From the NCBI GenBank assembly GCA_021372355.1, contig JAJFUQ010000005.1:1-64000 (forward strand): 64,000 nucleotides of DNA, read 5' to 3'. The DNA comes from Nocardiaceae bacterium. Its GTDB lineage: Bacteria > Actinomycetota > Actinomycetes > Mycobacteriales > Mycobacteriaceae. Made by a program: the position numbers and the translations under genes. How positions within the stretch are numbered: position 1 is the first letter of the stretch; every line of letters begins with the position of its first letter. Below are positions 46,019-54,226 of this stretch, in pieces. Below the pieces are notes generated by a model that saw only the letters and a list, made by a program, of their open reading frames with translations, did no database searches and was not told the DNA's origin.

Positions 46019-46381
46019 TTAACTGGCCTTACCGATCAAAGCCTGCAATGTCATGCGACACAGGTCCGGTTTGTAGATGAAACCCGCAGCTGGAGCGCGT
46101 TCGATGAGACTTCCGTAGTCCGAGGCCTCGCGACTCGAGACAAGCACGACGGTCGGCCGCATCACCTCCGCCTCGAGAATCTCGGCCACGGAGAAGCCGT
46201 CCCCGTCCGGAAGCTGAACATCGAGCAGCACGACATCCGGATGGAGAAGGCGGCACTGCTCGACAGCTTGCTGTGCATCGCCGGCCTCACCCACCACGAC
46301 ATATCCCGCCGCTTCCAAGAGCCTCTTCGCCCTTGACCGGAAGACCTCGGCGTCGTCGACGATCAGTACCCGCGTGCCCAC
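46019..46381 (-). CDS. Stand-alone receiver-domain protein
   Basis: 120 residues from GTG 46381, overlapping the end of HK4 by 19 bases. A complete receiver fold with Asp9-Asp10, acceptor Asp54 (VVLLDVQLPDG), Ser82/83 and Lys104, but no output domain. Such proteins act as phosphate sinks, phosphorelay shuttles or by binding a partner. The text is only distantly like the NarL receiver next door, so it is not a truncated copy of it. Ten bases separate it from the NarL-type gene. Confidence 0.9.
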   Translation of the reverse strand: MGTRVLIVDDAEVFRSRAKRLLEAAGYVVVGEAGDAQQAVEQCRLLHPDVVLLDVQLPDGDGFSVAEILEAEVMRPTVVLVSSREASDYGSLIERAPAAGFIYKPDLCRMTLQALIGKAS

Positions 46382-47973
46382 TGGAGCCCACCTTCCAATT
46401 CGTAGTCGTCGCGATCGACGGCCTCGTCGCCGTCCACCGGAATTTCTGCCATCACGGTCGTGCCATGCCCGGCCGGGCTCTCGATCGTGAGCTTGCCGTC
46501 AAGAGCTTCGACCCGGTCTGCGAGTCCAGCGAGGCCGGTGCCGTTCCCCAGCGTCGCCCCTCCGATTCCGTCGTCGCACACGTAGACCAGCACTCGCCCA
46601 TGACCTGCTTCGACGGACACACTCGCTTGGGATGCCCGCGAATACTTCGCGACATTCGCGAGAGCCTCGGCGGCCACGAAATAGGCCGCGGTCTCGACCT
46701 CGGCGGGGAATCGAGCATCCGGGACATTCACCGCAACAGGCATTTTCGATCGCGTCGCGAGCTGATTCAGTGCAGGCGCCAGACCATCGCTGCTCAGCAC
46801 CGCCGGATGCAGTCCGCGAGCGAGTTCGCGTAGCTCGGAGAGCGCCTCCTTGACGTCCATCGAAGCCTGACCGATCGCCTGTCCGATGTCCTCGGGCGAC
46901 ATGGTCGGAGCCGTATCCTGCAGCATGCTGAGATCCAGAGCGACGGCCACCAGCCGCTGCTGGGCGCCGTCGTGCAGATTGCGCTCGATCCGGCGCCGGC
47001 TCGCATCGGCGGCCGCGACGATGCGCGTCCGCGAGGCTCGCACCTCGTCCAGGAGCTGCAGATTTTCGCGTGAAAGCTTCTGCCGCTCAGAAAGTCCCGT
47101 CATTGCCTCGTTGAACGACCGGGCGAGTTGACCGAGCTCGTCGGTGGAGAGCTCGGGAACCTCTGTGCGGTAGTCCGCGGCCTGAACCCGTTTGGTCCCG
47201 TCGAGCAGATCCTCGATCGGATCGCGAACGGACTTCGCCAACAGCATCGTGATCGGAATGGCAGCAGCCGCGGAGAGGACCGTTGCGATCGAGATATGAG
47301 TGAGCGCAAGGCGGAGATCTTGCCCAGGCGTCATGCCGACGCCACTGCCGATCATGCCGGTTGCGATGCTGAGGCCCGGTACCACGAAAATCAGTCGTGT
47401 CGTGAGCAGCATTCCGGTCGCAGCCGGAGGTGGACCGGTGAGTCGCGGTCTGATGACCCGTAAGACTGGACGTGCGAATGTCGGCCCGAGGAAGGCCCCG
47501 GCAGCAAGGCAGTACAACCAGATCCCCGCGCACGCCACCGCGTAGATCCCGACGAGCGGCCACGTGAGTGGCTCGATCGCTGCCGGCAGGAGAAGTCCGA
47601 AAGGAAACGCGAGAAGAAAGACAATTGCGTAGTTGGCCCGGATCAACCCTCCCGGAATCGCCACGACAGCCCGCCATGCCTCCTCGGCGTCGGCCTCACC
47701 CCGCTCGAACCGGCGGACAGGCTGTGCGGTGTGCACGGAGTGCGCCACCGATATCGCCACACAGACAAACCAGAGGAGCATCCCCAACACAGCGAGCTCA
47801 CGTACCTGAGCAGCGGTAAGTTGACGCAGCCGGGCGAAATCAACGATCAACAGACCCCAGGCCACAAGGCCCGCGGTCCAGATCGCCAGCGGATACAGGA
47901 CCAACCAGCGCCACCCGAGCCGCTGGTACGCCCGATCCCAGATGCCGGCATTCTGGGTGCTCTCGATACCCAC
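46363..47973 (-). CDS. Sensor histidine kinase HK4
   Basis: 536 residues from GTG 47973. Six hydrophobic helices, then HAMP-like GTKRVQAADYRTEVPELS, acceptor His334 in ERNLHDGAQQRLVA, N-box EALANVAKYS and DDGIGG. It differs from the other minus-strand kinases by an eight-residue insertion (RENLQLLD) just before the conserved VRASRTRIVAAAD helix, and by a C-terminal extension of about 25 residues (acidic, then GLQWARGY) that overlaps the receiver gene. The insertion changes the length of the signalling helix by about two turns and could alter output. 68 bases separate it from HK5, the largest gap within this operon. Confidence 0.92.
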   Translation of the reverse strand: MGIESTQNAGIWDRAYQRLGWRWLVLYPLAIWTAGLVAWGLLIVDFARLRQLTAAQVRELAVLGMLLWFVCVAISVAHSVHTAQPVRRFERGEADAEEAWRAVVAIPGGLIRANYAIVFLLAFPFGLLLPAAIEPLTWPLVGIYAVACAGIWLYCLAAGAFLGPTFARPVLRVIRPRLTGPPPAATGMLLTTRLIFVVPGLSIATGMIGSGVGMTPGQDLRLALTHISIATVLSAAAAIPITMLLAKSVRDPIEDLLDGTKRVQAADYRTEVPELSTDELGQLARSFNEAMTGLSERQKLSRENLQLLDEVRASRTRIVAAADASRRRIERNLHDGAQQRLVAVALDLSMLQDTAPTMSPEDIGQAIGQASMDVKEALSELRELARGLHPAVLSSDGLAPALNQLATRSKMPVAVNVPDARFPAEVETAAYFVAAEALANVAKYSRASQASVSVEAGHGRVLVYVCDDGIGGATLGNGTGLAGLADRVEALDGKLTIESPAGHGTTVMAEIPVDGDEAVDRDDYELEGGLQWARGY

Positions 47974-48041
47974 AAAACGAGCGTATGCCGCTTGGTGGAC
48001 TTCCCCATCCGGGCTATCACGGAGATCTGGTGACGTGGCAA

Positions 48042-49556
48042 CTATGCGACTGGGAAGTCGGCTCGGATGCGCGTGCCGTGACCCGTAGGACTGTCGATGG
48101 TGAGCCGTCCTTCGAGTGCCGCGACCCGATCTGACAGGCCCGACAGCCCCGATCCGGCGCTGGCGGATGCGCCACCAACTCCGTTGTCTGCGATCTCGAC
48201 CACGAGTCGGTCGTTTCCGTCCAAGACCGAGACGCTCGCCTCGGACGCGTGCGCGTACTTCGCGATATTCGCCAGTCCTTCGGCCGCAACGAAGTACACC
48301 GCGGTCTCGAGTTCCTGCGCGAAACGCGCCTCGGGCACTGTCACCGTCACCGGCACCTTTGCTCGAGAGGCAAGCTGCTGCAGCGCCGGACCGAGTCCGT
48401 CGGAGGTCAGCACCGCGGGATGCAGTCCCCGCGCGAGCTCACGAAGCTCGCTGAGTGCCGCCTTCACCGTGCCCGAGGCGCTCCGAACAGCGGCCACCGC
48501 ATCGTCGGTGCTCATCGACGGGAGCGTCTCCTCGAGAAACTTCAGGTCAAGCGCCAGCGCAACGAGGTGCTGTTGGGCACCGTCATGAAGGTTCCTCTCG
48601 ACCTTGCGGCGGCTCTCATCGGCGGCGGCGACGATGCGACTCCGGGAGGCCCTGACTTCGCGTGCCAACTGTTGCCGCTCGGCAAGTCCGTCCATGGCCT
48701 CGTTGAACGATCGAGCCAGCTCCCCCAACTCGTCGGTCGACAGCGCCGGCACCGGCGTCGAGTAGTCACCGACCTTCACCCGTTTGGTACCGGCGAGCAG
48801 ATCCTCGATCGGCAGGTTGACCGACCGTGCAAAAAGCATCGTCACGGGGATCGTGGCGGCGGACGCGACGACGGTGACGATTGCCATCCGCCACGCGGCG
48901 GCACCGATATCCTCACCCGGATCGAATCCGATTCCCACGCCGAAGATCGCTGTGGCCACGCTCAGCGCCGGCATGATGAAGACCATTCTCGGCAGCAACC
49001 GAATCCCCGAATCGGGTGGCGGCGGGCCGTCGAAGTAGCTGGCGATCGAGCGCAGCGCCGGGCGCATGACGACGGTCACCAAGAACGATCCGAGCGCAAG
49101 TTGGTAGAGGAGAAGCCCGAGAATTCCGAAGCCGAACAGGCCGATGAACGCCCAATCTACGGAGATGACCTGGGCCACACAAAGCAGTCCGACGGGCGTC
49201 GCCAGACCTGCGATCGAGTAGTTGATCTTGATGAATCTCAGGGGGAAGTCGACGACCGATTTCCAGGCCTCCTCGGGTCCGGCCTCCCCACGTGCGAATC
49301 GGCGAAGCGGGCGACACACGATCACTCCACTGATCACGGATGCCGTGACACAGACGAGAAACAGCGGGCCGAGCAAAAGGGCGAGTTTGAGGACTTGCGC
49401 AGCATCGAGCCGGTAGATCCGTACCACTACGTAAATCAGGATGGCCTGTATGACGCCGCCGATGTGCCAGATAACCGGCGCGAATGCGGCCACCAATCGC
49501 CAGCCGAACCTGCGGTACAGCCGGTCCGAGAAATCCAACGTCGTATCCGATTCCAT
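48042..49556 (-). CDS. Sensor histidine kinase HK5
   Basis: 504 residues from ATG 49556. Begins SDRLYRRFGWRL, six helices, HAMP-like GTKRVKVGDYSTPVPALS, acceptor His at about 326 in ERNLHDGAQQHLVA, N-box EGLANIAKYAHAS. The ATP-lid motif reads IADNGVGG, so the second Asp of the usual DDG is Asn, a difference from the six sister kinases. It starts three bases after the stop of HK6. Confidence 0.92.
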   Translation of the reverse strand: MESDTTLDFSDRLYRRFGWRLVAAFAPVIWHIGGVIQAILIYVVVRIYRLDAAQVLKLALLLGPLFLVCVTASVISGVIVCRPLRRFARGEAGPEEAWKSVVDFPLRFIKINYSIAGLATPVGLLCVAQVISVDWAFIGLFGFGILGLLLYQLALGSFLVTVVMRPALRSIASYFDGPPPPDSGIRLLPRMVFIMPALSVATAIFGVGIGFDPGEDIGAAAWRMAIVTVVASAATIPVTMLFARSVNLPIEDLLAGTKRVKVGDYSTPVPALSTDELGELARSFNEAMDGLAERQQLAREVRASRSRIVAAADESRRKVERNLHDGAQQHLVALALDLKFLEETLPSMSTDDAVAAVRSASGTVKAALSELRELARGLHPAVLTSDGLGPALQQLASRAKVPVTVTVPEARFAQELETAVYFVAAEGLANIAKYAHASEASVSVLDGNDRLVVEIADNGVGGASASAGSGLSGLSDRVAALEGRLTIDSPTGHGTRIRADFPVA

Positions 49557-49559
49557 TAC

Positions 49560-51065
49560 TCACCGAACCGGAATCTCGGCACGGACTTTCGTGCCCGCTC
49601 CCACCGGACTATCGATCGTCAGCCGACCGTCGAGCGCGGCAACCCGGTCCGCCAAACCACTCAGCCCCGTACCCGCCCCGAGCGAAGCACCGCCGATCCC
49701 GTCGTCGGCCACCTCGACGTTCAACGACCCGTTGCGAGCCTCCACGGTCACCTGCGCCGACGCCGCCTTCGCATACTTCGAAACATTCGCAAGTGCTTCG
49801 GCGACAACGAAATACGCCGCTGTCTCGACCGGCTCGGGATACCGCTGCGAAGGTGCGACAACCCGCACGGGCAGTTTCGTCCGCGACGCCAATTGGGACA
49901 AAGCCGGACCGAGTCCATCTGTCGACAGGATCTGCGGATGCAATCCACGGGCCAGTTCCCGCAGTTCGGCAAGCGCTTCCTTGACACTCTCGCCGGCCTG
50001 GTGAAGCGCGTCGCGCATATCGCCGGACGCCGTCTCTTCGAGAAACTTCAGATCGAGAGCCAACGCCACGAGCCGCTGTTGCGCGCCATCGTGAAGATTG
50101 CGCTCGATCCGCTTGCGGCTCTCATCGGCGGCGGCAACGATGCGCGCCCGGGACGCACGCACCTCGCGTGCCAACTGCTGGCGTTCGGAAAGCCCCGCCA
50201 TCGCCTCGTTGAACGATCTGGCCAACTCGCCCAACTCGTCGCCGGACAGCTCCGGGACTCGCTTCGAGTAATCGCCGGCTTTCACCCGCTTGGTACCCAA
50301 GAGCAACTCGTCGATCGGGATGTTCACCGAGTTCGCGAAGAGCATCGTCACTGGCACGGTCGCCACGGTTGCAACCACGGTGGCAACGACCAGCCGGGTG
50401 AGAGCCGTGCTCATGCCGACGCGGGAGTCGAGCGCCAATCCACACCCGAACATCGCCATCGAAATCCCGAGCGCGGGCAGTACGTACACGGTCTTGTCGA
50501 AGAGGCGAATCCCCGATTCCGCGGACGTCGCTCCGCGCAGTTCAGTCGAGATCGATCGAAGCGCGGGCCGGATGAACACTGCCGCGAGGAAACTGCTCGT
50601 GGTCAGTGAATAAAGAAAATTACCGGCCGTTCCCAACATGATGAGCCCGACCACCGGCGCACTCAGCGGAACGACTTGCGCAACGCTGAGGATCGAAGCC
50701 GGGTAGATGATGAGCAATCCAGCGCTGAAGTTGAACTTGAGCGCTCGCATGGGAATTCGGACAACAGCGGTCCAGGCCTCCGCCGCCTCTCCTTCACCCC
50801 GCTCGAAGCGGCGCAACGGGAGCGCGGATATCACTCCTTGGATGAACGACGCCGCCACACAGACGAACCACATGACACCGAGCAATCCGGCGAGCTTTGC
50901 GGCCTGGGCCAGCGACAACGGGTAGATCCGCGCAAAGATCCAGATGAGAGCACACATCACGACGGCGCCAGCGGTCCACGCCAGCACCGAAAACGAAACC
51001 ACCATCCACCAGCCGATCCGGTGGTAGATCCTCTCCGGCAGGCTGAGGGGTGGTTCCGCGCTCAT
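49560..51065 (-). CDS. Sensor histidine kinase HK6
   Basis: 501 residues from ATG 51065. Begins PERIYHRIGWWMVVSFS; six helices; HAMP-like GTKRVKAGDYSKRVPELS; acceptor His at about 326 in ERNLHDGAQQRLVA; N-box EALANVSKYAKAA; DDGIGG. The segment after the H-box is shorter than in its sisters (FLEETASGDMRDALHQAG). It starts three bases after the stop of HK7 and ends three bases before HK5, so HK7-HK6-HK5 are tightly packed. Confidence 0.92.
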   Translation of the reverse strand: MSAEPPLSLPERIYHRIGWWMVVSFSVLAWTAGAVVMCALIWIFARIYPLSLAQAAKLAGLLGVMWFVCVAASFIQGVISALPLRRFERGEGEAAEAWTAVVRIPMRALKFNFSAGLLIIYPASILSVAQVVPLSAPVVGLIMLGTAGNFLYSLTTSSFLAAVFIRPALRSISTELRGATSAESGIRLFDKTVYVLPALGISMAMFGCGLALDSRVGMSTALTRLVVATVVATVATVPVTMLFANSVNIPIDELLLGTKRVKAGDYSKRVPELSGDELGELARSFNEAMAGLSERQQLAREVRASRARIVAAADESRKRIERNLHDGAQQRLVALALDLKFLEETASGDMRDALHQAGESVKEALAELRELARGLHPQILSTDGLGPALSQLASRTKLPVRVVAPSQRYPEPVETAAYFVVAEALANVSKYAKAASAQVTVEARNGSLNVEVADDGIGGASLGAGTGLSGLADRVAALDGRLTIDSPVGAGTKVRAEIPVR

Positions 51066-51068
51066 CGG

Positions 51069-52598
51069 TCAACCTCCGACCGGTATCTGGGCACGAACCG
51101 TCGTACCCGTCCCGACCGGACTGTCGATGGTCAGCCGGCCGTCAAGAGCGGCCACTCGGTCCGCCAACCCCGCCAGTCCCGTCCCTGCTCCCAGCGTCGC
51201 TCCGCCGATGCCGTCATCCGCTACCTCGACATTCAGCGTCCCGTTGTGCGACTCCACGGTCACGTGCGCCGACTCCGCCTGCGCATACTTCGCGACATTC
51301 GCAAGCGCTTCTGCCACAACGAAATACGCGGCTGTCTCCACCGGTTCCGAATAGCGCTGAGTAGGTGCGTCGACCCGGACCGGCACCTTCGACCGGGTTG
51401 CCAGCTGCGACAGCGCAGGCCCGAGGCCGTCGGACGTCAGGATCTGCGGATGAAGCCCACGGGCGAGTTCACGCAGTTCGATCAGCGCCCCCTTGACGGC
51501 ATCTCCGGCCTGACGGACGGTCGCGACCACCTCGTCCGAGGACATCGTGGGCGCCATGTCCTCCAGCAGCTTCAGGTCCAGCGCCAACGCGACGAGCCGC
51601 TGCTGGGCGCCGTCGTGGATATTGCGCTCGATTCGCTTTCGACTCTCATCCGCTGCCGCCACGATCCGGGTCCGCGAGGCCCGCACCTCACGCGCCAACT
51701 GCTGCCGCTCCGACAGCCCCTGCATGGCCTCGTTGAACGACCGCGCCAACTCCCCCAACTCGTCCGCAGAGAGTTCCGGCACCGGCGTGGAGTAGTCACC
51801 GACCTTGACGCGCTTCGTGCCGTCGATCAGATCGTGGATCGGCAGGTTGACCGACTGCGCGAAGAACATCGTCACCGGAACAATGGCTGCGGCCGCAACG
51901 AACCCGATGACGGTCACAGTCACCAGCGCAGTTCGCAGGTCGCCTTGCGGAGCGATCGCGGCTGCACTTCCATTGATCGCCATGGCGATCGCCAACGCGG
52001 GGACGATGAAGACCAACTTTCCGGAGAGAAGCATCCCCGAGCCCTCGGGAGGCGGGCCCTCGAGCTTGCTTCGAATCGCCCGCAACACGGGACGAAAGAC
52101 CACCGGGGCGCTGAAGCTGGTCACACCGAGCATGTACAAGGACACGCCCGCGCCGATGATCGCGAAGAAGCCGAGATATGTCGGACTGAGCTCGGTGAAT
52201 CTGCCGAAGATCACCAGGGCAAGAGGTGTGATCACGGCCCCCGCGATCACGAAGTTTCCGATCAGCAGTCTTCGGGGCCGGCGAACGACCGCCCGCCAGG
52301 CCTCATCAGGCCCGATCTCACCTCGCTCCAATCGGCGGAGCGGGCGGCATTCGACAACCGCATGCACAAAGGAGAGTACGACGCCCGTCGCCAAGTGCCC
52401 GACGAGCAACATCGCCAGTTCGCCGGACTGACTCGCGTTCAGGGCCAACGTGCCGACGCCCGTGTAATAGATTCCGAACCAGCTCAGTCCTCCCGGAATC
52501 AGCCAGGTGAGGGGCGGCAGAGCCGCGACCATCCACCACCCGAACCGGCGATAGACGCGATCTAGAATGCCGTCGACCTGGGTGTCGTCGATACCCAT
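51069..52598 (-). CDS. Sensor histidine kinase HK7
   Basis: 509 residues from ATG 52598, first gene of the minus-strand operon. Begins ILDRVYRRFGWWM; six helices; HAMP-like GTKRVKVGDYSTPVPELS; acceptor His328 in ERNIHDGAQQRLVA; N-box EALANVAKYAQAE; DDGIGG. The first residues (MGIDDTQVDGI) resemble those of HK4 (MGIESTQNAGI), suggesting HK4 and HK7 share a closer origin at the 5' end. Its promoter must lie in the 135 bases shared with the divergent cyclic-nucleotide unit. Confidence 0.92.
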   Translation of the reverse strand: MGIDDTQVDGILDRVYRRFGWWMVAALPPLTWLIPGGLSWFGIYYTGVGTLALNASQSGELAMLLVGHLATGVVLSFVHAVVECRPLRRLERGEIGPDEAWRAVVRRPRRLLIGNFVIAGAVITPLALVIFGRFTELSPTYLGFFAIIGAGVSLYMLGVTSFSAPVVFRPVLRAIRSKLEGPPPEGSGMLLSGKLVFIVPALAIAMAINGSAAAIAPQGDLRTALVTVTVIGFVAAAAIVPVTMFFAQSVNLPIHDLIDGTKRVKVGDYSTPVPELSADELGELARSFNEAMQGLSERQQLAREVRASRTRIVAAADESRKRIERNIHDGAQQRLVALALDLKLLEDMAPTMSSDEVVATVRQAGDAVKGALIELRELARGLHPQILTSDGLGPALSQLATRSKVPVRVDAPTQRYSEPVETAAYFVVAEALANVAKYAQAESAHVTVESHNGTLNVEVADDGIGGATLGAGTGLAGLADRVAALDGRLTIDSPVGTGTTVRAQIPVGG

Positions 52599-52733
52599 GA
52601 GCTGAGATTAAGTCCACCGCCGATCTTCCCCATCCGTGTTTGCACGGAGGAAGATTCGGGGGTGCCCACGATGGCATTCGCCGGTGCGCGGACGAGGCTT
52701 TCCTTATTCGACCCACCGAATGAGGAGCCCACG

Positions 52734-53171
52734 ATGAACATGAACCGCTCGCGGCACACACTCAGCGCAGAAGCCACTCGCATGCGTTCCTTCTCGGCTT
52801 TCGCCGGCTACACCGATGAGCAGCTCGAACGAATCGCGGGCGCCGGCCACCACTCGACGATTCCGTCCGGCTGGCCGCTGATCCACGAGCAGACCCCTTC
52901 AGACGCTTGCTACATCATCCTCAACGGTGAACTCGCCGTGTTCTACGGCCGCGAACATGTCGCCACACTGACGCCTGGAGACATCGTGGGTGAGGCCGTC
53001 ATCCAGCCCGGAAAGCTCCGCTCCGCAACCGTTTCCGCGGTGAGTTCGGTGGATCTGCTCAACATCCCCAAGGACGACTTCACTCGGCTGCTCAACGACG
53101 TCCCGCCGCTGCTGGCAACAGTCGAGGCCAGCGCCTCCCGCCACACGGCCAACGCCACCACCAACGCCTGA
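52734..53171 (+). CDS. Stand-alone cyclic-nucleotide-binding domain protein
   Basis: 145 residues from ATG 52734, with GAGGAG seven bases upstream. The whole protein is one cNMP-binding barrel: FSAFAGYTDEQLERIAGAG at the N-terminus, IILNGELAVFYG, LTPGDIVGEAVI and LRSATVSAVSSVDLLNIPKD. The phosphate-binding cassette keeps the Gly-Glu and the Arg (GEAVIQPGKLRSATV), so binding of cAMP or cGMP is likely. There is no DNA-binding or catalytic domain, so it would act by protein contact. It is followed after five bases by the cyclase-receiver gene and is divergent from the kinase operon. Confidence 0.87.
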   Translation: MNMNRSRHTLSAEATRMRSFSAFAGYTDEQLERIAGAGHHSTIPSGWPLIHEQTPSDACYIILNGELAVFYGREHVATLTPGDIVGEAVIQPGKLRSATVSAVSSVDLLNIPKDDFTRLLNDVPPLLATVEASASRHTANATTNA

Positions 53172-53176
53172 GTGCC

Positions 53177-54106
53177 ATGGCTCGTACCCGCACCCAGACC
53201 GTCATGTTCACCGATGTGGTGGGCTCGACGGAACTCTTCGGCGGCCTGTCCGAAGACACCGCGGTGCGCGTCTTCCATGAGCACTTCTCCACGATGCAGC
53301 GCCTCGTCGATCATCACGGCGGCCGCGTCGTGAAGACTCTCGGCGATGGGGTGATGGCGAGTTTCGACTCGGCGACCAACGCCATCGACTGCTCGATCGC
53401 GATGCAGCGGGCCACGTCGATCGCGCCCAGCGACGGCAATCCACAGTTGTGCATCCGAATCGGCTTGAGCAGCGGCGACGTCCACCTCGACGATGGCGAC
53501 TGCCACGGCGTCGCCGTGGTCGAGGCAGCGCGGATCAGTGCACTCGCGCGGGGCGGTCAGGTACTCGTCACCGAGACGACCCGCCTCCTTGCCCGCGAAC
53601 ACCACACGCTGGTTTCGCGGGGCACGGTCAAACTGAAGGGCCTCGACGAGGCTCGGGTCGCGTGGGAGGTCAGCTGGTCACGCGACGCACGCCCGAAGGT
53701 TCGAGTCGTTCTGGCAGACGACGCGATCCTCGTCCGCGAGGGAATCGCACGAGTGCTCACGGCAAAAGGCATCGAGGTGGTCGGGCAGGCGGACGACGCT
53801 GTAGGCCTCGAGCGCCTGACTGCCGAGTTGCGACCGGACCTCGCGATCGTGGACGTCCGCATGCCACCGACCTTCACGACCGAGGGACTCGACGCAGCGC
53901 GCCGGATTCGTGGACGGTATCCCGACACGGCCGTCTTGGTTCTGACGCAATCACCGGTGCCGAGCCACGCTGCGATGCTGCTCGAAAGCAGCCCCACCGC
54001 GGTGGGCTATCTCCTGAAGGAGCGGGTCAGCGACCTGCAGGACTTCATCGACGTCGTCGGCCGGGTCGCGCGCGGTGACACCGTGGTCGAAGGCATCGAA
54101 CCCTGA
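53177..54106 (+). CDS. Class III nucleotide cyclase fused to a receiver domain
   Basis: 309 residues. The N-terminal cyclase domain (about 6-165) has metal Asp13 (FTDVVGST), substrate-site Lys53 and metal Asp57 (GGRVVKTLGDGVMASF) and Arg119, but the transition-state Asn is replaced (VAVVEAARI). The C-terminal receiver (about 175-295) has Asp181-Asp182, acceptor Asp226 (LAIVDVRMPP) and Lys281 (YLLKE), and reads very like the receiver of the NarL regulator at 45343-46008. The protein stops where a LuxR HTH would begin. Cyclase-then-receiver order is unusual; receivers commonly precede cyclases. The evident idea is phosphorylation by the neighbouring kinases controlling cyclic nucleotide synthesis. 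Confidence 0.88.
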   Translation: MARTRTQTVMFTDVVGSTELFGGLSEDTAVRVFHEHFSTMQRLVDHHGGRVVKTLGDGVMASFDSATNAIDCSIAMQRATSIAPSDGNPQLCIRIGLSSGDVHLDDGDCHGVAVVEAARISALARGGQVLVTETTRLLAREHHTLVSRGTVKLKGLDEARVAWEVSWSRDARPKVRVVLADDAILVREGIARVLTAKGIEVVGQADDAVGLERLTAELRPDLAIVDVRMPPTFTTEGLDAARRIRGRYPDTAVLVLTQSPVPSHAAMLLESSPTAVGYLLKERVSDLQDFIDVVGRVARGDTVVEGIEP

Positions 54107-54144
54107 GCCGATTCGTCCGTCGATCGCAGGATTCATCTGGATTT

Positions 54145-54173
54145 TCCCGGGATAAGGGTGGGTTCTCCCGGGA
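54145..54173. promoter_or_regulatory. Pair of TCCCGGGA palindromes, 21 bases apart
   Basis: TCCCGGGA occurs at 54145-54152 and 54166-54173, two helical turns apart centre to centre. They lie between the cyclase stop and the Thr-rich lipoprotein start, 54 bases before the latter, and could be a paired operator. Confidence 0.4.
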
Positions 54174-54226
54174 TTCAGACATGTGAGCCCCAATAATCGT
54201 CACGCAAACCGACAGAGAGGCGTGAC

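Noticed and set aside
48249..52565. Open frames of 786 and 629 codons opposite HK4-HK7
   Set aside because: Antisense shadows of the kinase genes; they repeat similar Arg-rich text at each kinase because the kinases are paralogous.
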